Assembly (NCBI RefSeq): GCF_030272615.1
Contig: NC_081411.1
Location: forward strand, 44,591,517 to 44,655,516
Direction: 5' to 3'
Origin: Cryptomeria japonica
Lineage: Eukaryota > Streptophyta > Pinopsida > Cupressales > Cupressaceae
Length of the DNA stretch: 64,000 nucleotides
In this document: in pieces, positions 22,101-32,634 of the stretch
Numbering within the stretch: the stretch's first letter is position 1
Layout of the letters: each line of letters begins with the position of its first letter
Notes under the pieces: generated by a model
The model's input: only the letters and a program-made list of their open reading frames with translations
Databases searched by the model: none
Told to the model about the DNA's origin: nothing
Position numbers and translations under genes: made by a program

Positions 22101-22909
22101 ATCATTCCAAACAAAAAACTTTACAAGAAACTTGTTGAAATTATTTATGATTAGTAACTTCAGTTGATGTATTTATTGTTCACAGTATTTTGCTGTGGAT
22201 TAACAAATCAATAATATCCCAATGTTTTGGTCAAGGTCCAACCATCTGTACACAATTACTCAAGTTGAGTCTAGAAAATGTCATAGTAAACTAAACCTTT
22301 GACACAATCACTCAACTGAAGTCTTGCTAATATGTCAAGTTTAAACTAAATCACATTCACCACATTCACCAATCAATGTCTGGTAGTTCTTCATGAACAG
22401 TGCTATGCCAAATATTTATATAAATAAAGTTTAAATTGCTTTTTAAAATTTGATAGTCAGCATAGACCAGTCTTCAATTGAGTGATTAAAAAAAATCTTT
22501 TAAAGTTTTAACATTAGAATCCTCCTATGCACCTTACCTTAAGATTAAGAGGTGGTTTATTACATTTAAGATTACCCAATACCCAATACACTTTGCTCTG
22601 GTTAGACAATGAATATACCAGTGCATGCTTTATCAACATTAATTACCATGGTCTTCCAACTTCAAGTCATTTAAGCCTCTACCATGGGTAAAAAAATATA
22701 TAGACATAGGCATCTAAGAAGGTTTGGGTATTACTGAAGTACTGAATTCTTCTAATATGCAGTTAAAAACAAGGTTAAGTGAAGAAGCCTACCTGAGCAA
22801 TCTTGCAAACAGCAGAATGGCCCTCCTTACCCCAAGATTCTGCTGGTGGAAAAAAGAAAGCCAAAGAAATTACTACAATCCAAAGCAAAGCACAGCTACA
22901 CCTGCCCAT
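13195..22909 (-). CDS. Plant S1/P1-type endonuclease, copy 1 (exons 1-6 only)
   Basis: Exons, in transcript order: 22909-22793, 18469-18289, 17802-17698, 17550-17495, 17300-17217, 13287-13195; all introns have GT/AG borders and the frame is continuous for 212 codons. The product starts with a signal peptide (MGRCSCALLWIVVISLAFFF) followed by mature WGKEGHSAVCKIAQ. All expected zinc ligands are present: W26, H31, D70, H85, H146, D150, H156, H180, D184. Family enzymes are secreted or vacuolar zinc-dependent nucleases that cut single-stranded DNA and RNA, often in senescence and cell death. Exon borders match the complete copy at 43251-48901. The loop before the final histidines is altered (SGDLGGNTIIL against TSDRGGNSINL). 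The C-terminal ~90 residues (exons 7-9) are not found down to position 1. The gene is thus 3'-truncated, or intron 6 exceeds 13 kb. Confidence 0.9.
14866..15970 (+). pseudogene. LINE ORF1-like relic in intron 5 of endonuclease copy 1
   Basis: Plus strand, antisense to the host gene. It starts MAEAAALPRICARRFLPSEP, then a stop, then VSFKDAVLPSIVKKSSSSLV. After several frameshifts a DUF4283-like nucleic-acid-binding segment appears: KGVVVFW (about 15410), then VPVW, a one-base shift, VRFPRLPLEYWNEEIWTGI and ASSFDQLIVIDNVTKCRK (about 15500-15620). This matches the first ORF of plant L1-type LINEs. The endonuclease and reverse-transcriptase ORF is missing, so the copy is truncated and dead. Confidence 0.7.
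16200..16480. repeat. T/G-rich stretch with an imperfect tandem copy
   Basis: A TTGTTGTGATTCAGAGTTAC phrase near 16372 recurs near 16444 (CTTGTTGTGATTCACAGTTA), each followed by CAGTCCATG- or CAGTTCATG-like sequence and GATGAGTT. Probably the 3' part of the LINE relic or its flank. Confidence 0.4.
18061..18194. repeat. 67-bp tandem duplication in intron 2 of endonuclease copy 1
   Basis: A 67-bp unit beginning TATCAAATGAAATAAAAATT occurs twice, nearly identically, from 18061 and 18128. Such identity indicates a recent event. Confidence 0.9.
19161..19378 (+). mobile_element. tRNA-derived SINE, copy A
   Basis: The head carries an A-box-like GGTCTAGTGGTGGAGAATTG and a B-box-like AAATTCAAATCTCAC. 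The body (GGTAAGGTATGTATG, GAGATAGTCC, CCATATACAGATT) matches the minus-strand copy at 54352-54546 along its length. It sits in intron 1 of endonuclease copy 1. Confidence 0.75.
19612..19700 (-). mobile_element. Second tRNA-like SINE head
   Basis: On the minus strand it begins GGAATGGCTAGGAG, has a B-box-like GTTCGAGTCC and ends CCATTCC, so the ends can pair as a 7-bp acceptor-type stem. The other arms do not fold cleanly, so a SINE fragment is more likely than a working tRNA gene. Confidence 0.45.
20033..20188 (+). CDS. Terminal coding exon of an unidentified plus-strand gene
   Basis: A good acceptor (TTTCTTTTGTAGTGCAG) is followed by 51 codons and TAG: GINDAAVDVRLSHQLKER, KKMTEDQTTEKLKSVRNG, IRGAIKRYYRCLT. 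The composition is basic and helical, as in a real protein C-terminus. A 3' UTR-like stretch follows, with AATAAA at 20481-20486. It lies inside intron 1 of endonuclease copy 1, on the opposite strand. No upstream exon could be confirmed between 18470 and 20032. It may be a nested gene with exons elsewhere or a captured or retroposed gene end. I do not recognise the family. Confidence 0.5.
   Translation, partial: GINDAAVDVRLSHQLKERILKKMTEDQTTEKLKSVRNGIRGAIKRYYRCLT
20641..20736. repeat. 48-bp tandem duplication
   Basis: A 48-bp unit beginning AAACCAGAACAGAGTAATTT occurs twice (20641 and 20689) with one or two differences. Intron 1 of endonuclease copy 1. Confidence 0.9.
21090..21645. repeat. 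Cluster of degenerate tRNA-like heads
   Basis: Several A-box-like phrases (GCTTAGTGGTAGAAAACC near 21111, GGTTAGTGGTAGAGCATTC near 21300, CTTAATTGTAGAGCACC near 21563) alternate with TTCAA-type B-box-like phrases and TGGTCCRTGGAA-type joins. This looks like tandem or repeatedly inserted SINE heads, all decayed. Confidence 0.45.
21652..21955. repeat. ~105-bp tandem repeat, three copies
   Basis: Three imperfect copies of a unit with TTAGAG-TTGAGAAC, GCCACTATNACATCCARATG, GGGAGGTCCTACAT and TTTGCAGAAAATAAC, beginning near 21654, 21760 and 21866. Confidence 0.8.
21956..22792. other. Remaining intron 1 sequence of endonuclease copy 1
   Basis: AT-rich, with no coding region or further repeat recognised. 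Confidence 0.5.
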
Positions 22910-22998
22910 TTTCTCTGTCAACAAACAAACAAATGAATGCCCATTCCATATGACATTGTTTCCGTTAAGTAAGCGTCAGAATATTGAGATAGCTTTGC

Positions 22999-23076
22999 GT
23001 GAGCCAGTGGGAACATAACAAAGGCATAAGTGAGTACGTGAGCCAGTGGGAACATAACAAAGGTATAAGTGAGTAC
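22999..23076. repeat. 39-bp tandem duplication just upstream of endonuclease copy 1
   Basis: The unit beginning GTGAGCCAGTGGGAACATAA occurs at 22999 and 23038 with one difference. It lies 90-167 bp upstream of the start codon at 22909, in the likely promoter or 5' UTR. Confidence 0.9.
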
Positions 23077-23109
23077 AGAGAAGAGGATATTATTATTCCC
23101 CATGGCCAC

Positions 23110-25918
23110 CCTGCTTTCAGCTGAAAAAGGGGTTCGTTGGAATAGATAGTGTGAACGAAATAAGAAGTCCTTGTTACGTGTTAATGAGTATGGGCGTTTT
23201 AATGGAATTCAGCTAGAATTTGGCGGGACGAGTATTCCAATTCTTCTGACAATAAATATGCACAACTTTATCTTTCTCTATCTTTCTCCTTAATTCAATG
23301 ACTGTGATAGAATCATGTTCTTATTGTTGATTAATTGATTCCTTTTATTTAAACATTCCAATTTTATATCTTTCATTTAATTCCTTTTTGTGTAGCACAT
23401 TTTTCCCATCCTTTTCATAGGTGTGAATATAAATTAGGAATACAGCCCATCCTTTTGTTTCATAAAAATCCTGTCAAATCAGAATTTGATTGCAACGGCA
23501 TTTTGGGGAATGTCAATATCTGTAGTTGACACCCCTCTGCCCACCGAATGTTTGGACCCTTTTGGATAAGTTGTACAAAATGAAGGGCTATAATACCCCA
23601 GAGTGGCACAATCAGCGGGTAATCTATGAGCTCTAAACTGGGCTTCAAATGTCCCGTGTGAAAACATTGTGATTGGAAAGTTTTGATACGCTCTTAGTTT
23701 TGGGATATCTATATTTTTAAAAATCTATGTAAAATAGGTTGATAAATATTAAATTTTAAAAATAAAATTGAAGTAGAAAAAGTTAAAAAAAAAAATTCAG
23801 TTATTTTTTTTTTTTTTCTTAAAGAATTAAGATAAAGATCATGTGCACAACAAATTTCATAAAAATAAATAAAAAATCTATCTTTCAAACAATTAATAAA
23901 ATAATAATAATAAAAATAATTAATCATTTTAAAAAAAATTAAGATAAAAGATCAGGTGCATAGCAAATCCCATAAAAATAAATAAAAAATCTGCCTCCCA
24001 AACAATTAACACTAATAATAATAATAAAATAATTAACTATTTTTAAAAATAATATTTTTGCAATATACTTTTTGTTTTAACACTTTCAAAACTTTGAAAA
24101 ACTGGAATGTATTTGCATTAGACTTGATGTTTGTTTTTATTAGACAAATAAGAAAGTTTGTTGTCATTATAGAGTTAGGCTTACATACATATTAAGTACT
24201 TTTATGTTATTATGTAATTTGAGTGATATTATTTATTTAATTTAACAATTATAATTTTATTTTATTTTATATTTTTTAATTGAAAAATGATTGATTAATT
24301 AGCATGTGAAGAGTAATGTTAGTTTACAAGTCTTGAAAATTCAGCGATTCAATAATGGTATCATATTTTCAATCATTTTGGATTGTGAATTAATGTTGAT
24401 TTTTTTTTTTCTTTGACATAAAAGGAAACATTGGAAAGTTTATTGGTCTCATTCATAAACATTAATTTAGCAAAAGGTAATAGACTAAGCTTCCAACATT
24501 AATCTTGGAAGAAGTGTATAGAAAATTTTAAAATTTGATCTAAACAATTACCAAAAAAATAGAAATACATGATTGGATAACAATATAACATATTACATTA
24601 CAATTTATGTAAAGAAAATTTGTTAAAGTAATTAGGTCCCCTTGGTAATTAATTAATCAAGAATTAATTACTTAAGTTTCCTATTATTTTATTAAATTTA
24701 AGCTAAATTTATGAATGCTTTTCTATATTTAGATTAAGCTATATTTAGGTCACGTTGTTTCATAGAATAGGATGAGGACACTTGTAATGATCTAACTTAA
24801 CCCTTACCTAGGATTTTCATCTAAAATTTTCTCTTTATGCTTTTATAAGCATTCATTATTGTGCATTGTGATCAATCCAAGTTTTTTCAATCAATCAATA
24901 TAGACATGTCCAATCATGTTTTTGTTACCAACTCATCTCTCTCAAGGTTGCATAAGACAATCAAGCTTTTATTTTCTAGATGTGATAGGTATTTTGGTTT
25001 TAGATGACTTTTGGGAAATGTAAAGTTCACTATCAACTTCAACATTGCATTAGAGTACACACTTTGTAGCTTCTTGTCCAAATCCTTAGAGATTTTTATT
25101 TTTTTGCCCAATTGATTTTACGTCGCATCCCCATGTCAGTTGCCTCTATGGTAGGTAAATGTGAGAAGTATAAAGAATGAACAAAATGAATGAAAATTAA
25201 ATGACTTGGGATACGATGTGTATATGGAGGGAGTATTGACCTAGCCTAATGGAGGTGTTGTACCATTAATAAGACATGGCATCCTCATCATTTCATTTAA
25301 TTCTTACCTGAAAACAAAAAATAAATTAATGCACAGATTTGAATGCTAAGAGAAAATAATTATCTTTAATCCAGTATGGCATCCTTGTCCTTGGACACAT
25401 TGATTTTGTAGGTTGCATGGAAAATAGGTGCTTTATGTTGATTTTAAAATGTTCACAACTCATTATTATATCAATTTAAGCATTTTTTTTAAGAACAAGC
25501 AATGATGAAGGTGTGATTAGAGGGTGATTTAGAGGCACAACTTTTGGAGGGCTTCTAAATCTTGAATATGGTTTTAGGGAATGCAAAAAAAATTACAAGA
25601 AAAAATATGCACAAAATTAATTTGTTTAAATGGATTTAGAAACCTTCTAGTAGATGTAGTTATTTGGAGAACATAGAGATATGTGTTTAGGAATCAAGCG
25701 TAAATAATGGAGGAAGTTTAGAGAGGAAAATGGGCAACTATGTGTTGGAGACTTATTGAGAGAATGTTGTCAATGTATGTTGTCATTGATGTTAGCACTG
25801 ATGTAATATGTGTTGTCATTTAGTTTGGACAGATGTAAAATGTGTTAATGATACTAGCATTCCAAATTGTAGTATGGGTATTCCAAATGACAATGTTCAA
25901 ATTTAGAAGAGATTGTGC
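23110..25918. other. AT-rich intergenic stretch
   Basis: No gene seen. A pair of ~80-bp similar A/T-rich phrases (AAGATCATGTGCACAACAAAT near 23834, AAGATCAGGTGCATAGCAAAT near 23948, each followed by AAATAAATAAAAAATCT) marks a diverged tandem repeat. A possible old LTR (24640-24900, TATA-like TTTATAAGC) is suggested only by composition. Confidence 0.4.
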
Positions 25919-26068
25919 TCAAATTTTAATAGATGACGGTCTCTCCTGTAGGATAAGAATGAATTCCTGAGTAGAATTCAATTCATCTTGTAACTTCAAG
26001 TTCTTCATCCTTTGAACATAATAATCTTCAAGTGCTACCTCAAGTTGCTTCTCCAAACTCATATCCAT
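25919..26068 (-). pseudogene. Short leader ORF of a truncated Copia-type element
   Basis: A 49-codon frame (MDMSLEKQLEVALEDYYVQR, QERPSSIKI) directly follows the primer-binding site of the LTR at 26137-27071 on the minus strand. It is helical and charged, like an internal-domain start. Downstream protein sequence is lost, so the element is truncated. Confidence 0.45.
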
Positions 26069-26122
26069 GGATTACGGATTCAGAATCTCCCTCAACCTGT
26101 TAAACTTCCTTTGAGGCACAAG

Positions 26123-26134
26123 GCTCTGATACCA
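26123..26134 (-). other. Primer-binding site next to the 26137-27071 LTR
   Basis: TGGTATCAGAGC on the minus strand (initiator-Met tRNA type), two bases from the LTR end. Confidence 0.85.
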
Positions 26135-26136
26135 AT

Positions 26137-27071
26137 TGTTGGAATCCAAGAACACTAAGAGGGGGGGGGGGGGGGGGGGGGGGTGAATCAGTGTTATGAT
26201 GGAATATGCAATTTTAACCTTATTATAACACGCATTCACCAACCGGTAAACTGGTACATATAATATTGAAAGAAGTAAAGTAATCAATAAGCCAATCCCA
26301 CAAATGAATACCATAACATAGAGAATTATATGTGGAAAACCCTAAAGAGGAAAAATAATGGTGGGATTTGTGACCCACAATATCAATCCACTGGCCATAT
26401 GAAAAGATATTACAAAATATGAGGGCCTGCACATACAGGAAGGCTTATAGCCTAGAGCACACTGCTCATCACAAAGGGTCTCCCTGACTACATAAAAATC
26501 CATACTACAATCTGGAAGAATGAATGAACTACAATGATAGCATCTCCTATGCCTGAGTATAGTTCCAGTTAAAGCTTTGTCTGTTCCAACTCTAAAACCC
26601 TAAACCCTTACTAGAATAACCTTCACATTACTGATCCTTAATTATAATCATTATCATCATAACCTATATCTCCCTCTCATATTACAAAATGATCCGATCA
26701 ACTGACCTATTTACCCTTACAATCCTTCATGCTGTATGTCATCTTACATAGATAATTATAAAATGAATATACATGTTAACTCAATTACATATATACATAA
26801 ATACAAAAATCAATTGTCGATTGTCGTATCTCCCAAATGATGTCGGCCTCCTATACCGATATCCAGAATGTGAGTCATGATGGCCTGCAATGTCGGTACT
26901 CAAAGAATCCTTCCTACCGGTGAAGATACCTATCGGTGTCAGTGTCGGTGTCGGTGTCGGTGTCGGTGAAGTGTCTGTCAGTGAACAACCAAACCAAGGT
27001 ATGAAAAACAGAACATGTTTCCATCGATGAGAACATATTGAAACCAATAAAATGAGTGTCAATTGCCAACA
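26137..27071 (-). repeat. LTR of a truncated Copia-type element
   Basis: The 935-bp segment has matching ends TGTTGG...CCAACA next to a primer-binding site. It contains the stretch GGAATCCAAGAACACTAAGA before a 23-base poly-G run (26161-26183), a pattern I know from common plant Copia LTRs, and a GTGTCG microsatellite near 26938-26966. Only one LTR is present. Confidence 0.75.
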
Positions 27072-27887
27072 ACCATATGGCGTCCTAAGGGCTCATATGG
27101 TGTCCTAAGGGGTATATGGTGTTCCAATGCATGTGTGGCCCCTTAGGACCCCATATTACCCCTAACGATACTATATGACCCCTTAGGATACCATATGACC
27201 CCTTAGAACACCATATGATGTCCTAATAGGTGGTATGGTATCCTAAGGGATCATATAGTGTCCAAAGGGGTAATATGGTGTCGTTACAGGTCATATGGTA
27301 TCTTGAGGGGTCATATGGTGTTGTTAGGGATCATATGTGGTCCTAAGGGGCCACATGTGTGTTAGAACACCATATCACCTCTTTAGACACCATATGACCC
27401 CTTAGGGCATCATATTGTCCTAAGGGGTCATATAGTGTCCTTAAGGGTCATGTGGTATCCTAAGGGGTCATATGGTGGCCTAAGGGTCCATATCATATTG
27501 TTATGGGTCATATGGGGTCGTAGTGGACCACACATATGCTAGAACACCATATGACCTACTAGGACACCATATGACTTGTTAGGATATCATATTGTCCTAA
27601 TGGGTCATATGGTAACATAAGGGGTCATATGGTGTCATTAGGGGTCATAAGGGGTCATAAGGGGCCATACATGTGTTAACATGTGTCAGAACACTATATG
27701 ACCCCTTAGGACACCATATGACCAATTAGGATATCATATGGTGTCCTAAGGGGTCATATGGTGTCGATAGGGGTCATATGGGGTCCTAAGGGGGCACACA
27801 TGTGTTAGAACACCATATGACCCCTCGGGACACCATAAGACCTGTTAGGACATTATATTGTACTTAGGGTTCGTATGGAGTCCTAAG
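27072..27887. repeat. Satellite-like block 1, ~20-bp unit in both orientations
   Basis: Built from GGTCATATGGTGTCCTAAGG and its complement, with variants. Direct and inverted runs alternate around spacer phrases such as CACATGTGTTAGAACACC, giving a higher-order period of roughly 200-280 bp. It continues at 36420 beyond an LTR element. Confidence 0.85.
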
Positions 27888-27892
27888 GGGTC

Positions 27893-28521
27893 TGTAAAGT
27901 GGAAAATTGGATCCTAGTGGTTCCCCACCTCAGAGAGAGAAAGGAAACCACTAGGATGATTTTCACTTGGGAGATAATTTACATTCCAAAGAGGTGTTGA
28001 ATCCACTAGACCCAAATCCAAGTGGAATAAGGATGTGAATGCTAAGTGGATTGCAAGTTTTGGACTGCGATTTGCCCTCTTTTATAAATAGATATGTTGA
28101 CTTGTTCACTATGCAGAAAATGAAGATAAAATGGATGAAATAATTATGGATTGCGCTGTAACTTCGGATCTAAGATATTCAGACTGATACAGATCTACCC
28201 TACAGATCTGGAGAAAAGTTGTTGGGATCAGGTTGAAGTTGCACCTGGTCCTCTGAAAAATGTGCACACTGAAAAGGGTTTTTCCATCTCTGAAAATGAA
28301 GCCTAAACCTGCAATTACAGCCGCACACTTGCAACCTACAAATAGCAAAGAGAGGAAGAAGGGTTATGAATAGGGTCATAGGATGGCGCAAGAGCTGAAA
28401 TAGGAGGATACTTGGAAGGATGATGCAGAAAGGGGTCCCAAAGAGTAGGGAGATGTATTCACTAGGGTGAGTACCTAGAACAAGGTCAAAATTATCAGGG
28501 TCACAATTTTATGAAACTACA
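27893..28521 (-). repeat. 3' LTR of the 8.5-kb element
   Basis: 629 bp, about 85-90% identical by eye to 35775-36414. The shared opening on the plus strand is TGTAAAGTGGAAAATTGGAT. Confidence 0.9.
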
Positions 28522-29236
28522 TTTAGTCCCCACTTTAGCAGGAGTGTATGAATTATGCCAATACTGCCGGTAAAATAGAAGAAAGAGAGAGATGACGATG
28601 AGAGTTGTGGAGCAATACCACAAGGAGTATAAGACATCACTAATCTTGAGGAACAAAAGCCCCCAATCTTAGGATCTTAACTCACTCAAACATATGCAAG
28701 AGCACACAAGATAAACAAAGACAAAGAATAAAAGACACACTACTAAAACAAAATACATTACCACAAATCAAATAACCGAAGAGACCTCGATACTCAAATG
28801 TCTCAATAACTAATTGAAACACAAAGACAAATGGCATCACATAATCACCAATAATCACATAAAAGAGAAAAGTTGGCATCATCCATGAACCATCAATTTA
28901 GTAAAACTATGAGTTCATGAGAGGAAGAAGAGAGAGAACATGAATACACACTTTGGTGATCCATAAGAGGAAAGGCGAACAAAAGGAACCATGGACATCT
29001 CACCCCTAGAATTAGGTGATCCATGGAGAAAAAAGGACATGGAAAACTAGCCCCTAAATTATGTCTAGGTGATCTATGTAAGGGAGGAGAGTGAGAACAC
29101 CGATAGTTCCACTCAACTTCGTGCATGTGTGTGCAAGTGAGGTTCAAAGTATCTCATAGGAGTCTATGCTCAAGTATGCTACAACCTATATGAGATTTAT
29201 AGTACAAATGTCAAGAAAGGCCTGACATCCTACTCT

Positions 29237-29765
29237 AAGAGATTATGCTCTGGTTTCAAGAATAATCACCCTGCATAAGAGAAAAGTGGCGACATCTCTC
29301 TCTAAGAGGCTATCCTTTGGTTCCAAGAATATCCCATTGTATGAGAGAAAACTGGTGACTTCTCACTCTAAGAGGCTTCCCTTTGGTTTTCGAGAATTAC
29401 CCATTGTATAGGAGAAAAGTGGCAACATCTCTCTCTAAAAGGTTGCCCTCTGGTTTCGAGAGTGACCCACCATATAAGAGAAAAGTGGTGACATCTCACT
29501 CTAAGAGGCTGCCCTCTGGTTCTAAGAATGACCCACTATATAAAAGAAAAGTGGTGAAATCTTGCTCTAAAAGACTGCCCTTTGGTTTCGAGATTGACCC
29601 ACTATATAAGAGAAAAGTGGTGACATCTCGCTCTAAGAGGCTACCCTCTAGTTCCAAGAATGACTCACTATATAATAGAAAAGTGGTGACATCTCGCTCT
29701 AAGAGTCTGCCCTCTGGTTCTGAGAATGACCCATTGTATAAGAAATACAATGTGCAAGAGAAATA
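29237..29765. repeat. 66-bp tandem repeat, about eight copies
   Basis: Each unit contains GAGAAAAGTGGTGACATCTC, CTCTAAGAGGCTGCCCTCTG and a GAATGACCCACTATATAA-like end. Because 66 is a multiple of three, both strands stay open for several units; the plus strand gives repeated DPLYKRKVVTSRSKRLPSG. It lies in the internal region of the 8.5-kb element. I treat the frames as a by-product of the period, not as a gene. Confidence 0.8.
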
Positions 29766-30328
29766 TAATACTAAAGGAGCAGTGTAGGTGAGCCCCCCTT
29801 AAGATGTCAACATAGTTTAATGTTGATATCTTAAGGAAAGTAGAACAAGGATACCTACCTTCAACACCAAGAAGATATCCATCATGCAACGTCATAAATC
29901 CAAGCAAGAGGGGGAATACTCTTCAAGCAAGGATAAGATAGTTGAAAAGAGATATTTTGCTATAAGTGTAAAGGAGATCCTTGGAGGAGAAGATATCTTT
30001 GTTCAAAAGACATCTACCCCCAAGAGGAGTTATTTTAGACAAATATAACATCTTCTAGAATAAAGCCAAGAAGAGAGGAAGAATTCAATCCTTCCTCCTA
30101 TTGCTAGGTGAAAGGTATTCTTGATGAAGGTTGACTCACTTTTATTCCAATGGGGATGGGTGAATTTATTATAGATGTACATTACCAAGTGTAAAAGAGG
30201 TTATAGTCAAGGACTTACACCTCTTGTATAAGAGAGAACCCTTGAGCAAGAAACAACAATCTCACACAAGGAATGACTTCAAGTAATAAAACTCACACTA
30301 TCCGCAACATAAGAGAGAATGGATCCTT

Positions 30329-30329
<1 letters not shown>

Positions 30330-30397
<68 letters not shown>
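30330..30397. repeat. GA microsatellite
   Basis: An uninterrupted (GA)n run of 68 bases, followed by two copies of a 75-bp unit (GATCATTATCCCCCAAGTAT ... CAATCTTATA plus GA run) at about 30396 and 30471. Confidence 0.95.
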
Positions 30398-30399
<2 letters not shown>

Positions 30400-31142
30400 A
30401 TTATCCCCCAAGTATAGGGACAATGAGAAGATCTTACTCAATCTTATAGAGAGAGAGAGAGAGAGAGAGAGATCATTATCCCCCAAGTATAGGGACAATG
30501 AGAAGATCTTACTCAATCTTATAGAGAGAGAGATTATACATAAGCAAATCTACATTGTACTTACGCATGCAAGAAAAGACATTAGTACATGTAAAATACA
30601 CATCCCAAGAAGTGGTAATATTCTTAAGAGAAGAGAGAAAGAGCATCACATATTCCCCAAGGGGAATTAGTCATAAGAACATACCATTGTAAGAAATGAA
30701 TCACATATGAAAAATGCAGCCCCTAAAGGAAATAATGATAAATGAGATAGAAAGAAAGAGAAAGGAGCGTAATCCTTACCCCCCAAGTGAGAAGAATAAG
30801 AAGAAGCATTACACATCTTCTAATGGTTATAAGTTTTCCAAGAGACTGAAGGCAAGAGAAGAAGTGGATTACTCATTAAAGATACTCCTCTCCAAGCAAA
30901 GAGGAAAACCAAAGAGCAATTATATGCTCACATAAGAATAACCTTATGCAAGAAAGGAGATCTAATAATGAACAATGCACAAAGATAGAGATAAATCCAT
31001 GGAAAGAAGAAGGAAAGTGAACTTCATGTTGCTACCCCAAGGTATTTAAAATTGAAATACCACCACCCAAAATGATAGAGTCCCAAATTAAGTTGGCTAC
31101 TTATGTCATAGGGTGAGGAGAAACATGAAGAGAAAAGAAGTG

Positions 31143-32222
31143 CTAAGGCACTATGTTTTTACCAAGAAATACAACTAGATCTATTTTAAGAGAAATTCTT
31201 CCAAGATCATATTGCTTTTGAAAAAAATTCTTAAATGCATGACATTTTCCAAGAGAATGTAAATATGAACCATGAAAAATGCAATATTCGTCACCTTTCA
31301 CTTGCTCAAGATTGTTGTTCTTCTTTTTAGAAGGAAAGGAAATGTTCTTATCATATTTCAATCTCCAATATATTCTTGTAGCTAGTCTTGTAGGATGATT
31401 TAAATATGTTTTAATTCATCTTCTTGACATGGAGGAGAAAAATTGTTAGAAGAAGAAGGATCATTATCCAAGATTCTAAGTTTGCCATTGTCTATGCCTT
31501 CTTGAATATATTTTTGAAAATCAGGGAAATCATCAGCATTGTGATCATGGGTTTGATGAGATGAGCAAAAAGGACGTTTTGAAGAAGAAGCATTCTTGCG
31601 AGCTCTTTTGATTTGTTGTCTTTGGAGATGATTTTTAAAGTTTTGGAGCCTAAGGAGTTCATCCATAGGGAGAGGAGTCTCATTTCCTAGCCCTTCTGTA
31701 GTAGCTTGTGTGGGAGGGTTTATAGGGACACTAATTCCTTGTTCAAACTTCCCAAGTCCTTGTCCTCTAAAACCTTGTTTTGCTATTATATAAAAGCGAC
31801 GACTGTAATAATGTTTCAAATGACTAGGTGGGGGAATAGGGTCATGAATTTCTTTGAAATATGATGTATAAAGGGGAATAAAAGGATTTGTAAATGAAGA
31901 AGGAATATCATGTGAAAGGATACTCTTCTTTATTTCATCATGCTTATCCTTTTTTGGGAGGTTGGGGATGAAAATCTTCATCATCTAAAGGGTCAGTGTG
32001 ACTTATTTCTATGTGAGGAGAAAGATCATTAATAAAATGCATAACATCATCCTCTCTACAAATATTTTGATGTTGATGATAGGCCCTAGGATAATAAGGA
32101 GGGTCTAAAGAGGTAAGAATGTTAATATATTGATGTTGCCCCCCCTTTCTCAAGGGTATGTGTATGAGAAGAAGATGGGCCCATGTTGGTTTCCAATGCT
32201 TTCTTTCTTTTAAAAAGATCAT
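31143..32222 (-). pseudogene. Gag-like region of the 8.5-kb element, C-terminal part
   Basis: Three overlapping minus-strand frames joined by frameshifts. The middle one carries a G-patch-like motif, KQGFRGQGLGKFEQGISVPI ending in GLGNETP (about 31780-31680). The last carries a zinc-finger-like YCIFHGSYLHSLGKCHAFK (about 31290). The order G-patch then CxxxH...HxxxxC is known from some plant LTR-element gag proteins. At least two frameshifts make this copy inactive. Confidence 0.65.
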
Positions 32223-32265
32223 TGGTGGAAGAATTACCTCTCATCCCATTCACATAAGATACCCT

Positions 32266-32270
32266 AGGAG
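32266..32270. repeat. Target-site duplication AGGAG, left
   Basis: AGGAG here and at 34809-34813 flanks the nested 2.5-kb LTR element. Confidence 0.85.
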
Positions 32271-32634
32271 TGTTAGAGTTATCTTGTATTAGCTAATAAT
32301 TATTTATTTAATTATTAGTCTATTAAACTCTACGCTTAAGCTAAACTTAGGCATTTAATAAATATTGTAGGTATTTAATAATTGTTCTAATTATTAAATA
32401 CACATTATCCCTTTAGGGTTTCTTTAGGGTTGCACATATTTAGGGTTGCTATTATCCTTTTATAAGGATTGTATTGTACTTGTTAATTAAATTGATTCCC
32501 TTTCTGAATGATAATTTTCTTCTTCAAAGCATTTATGCTTTTTTGCTTTATGTGCTTCCATTCTTCTCTTGTGACAGGTATTTGCATGCAGGTATTCTTG
32601 GGATCTCTGAAGTTGTATTTCCTCAACTTCTTCA
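32271..32634 (+). repeat. 5' LTR of the nested 2.5-kb element
   Basis: 364 bp; direct partner of 34356-34808. Contains TTATCCTTTTATAAGGATTG, probably the TATA region. Confidence 0.9.

Noticed and set aside
29383-29787. 134-codon plus-strand frame
   Set aside because: Explained by the 66-bp repeat period; antisense to the host element and no independent support.
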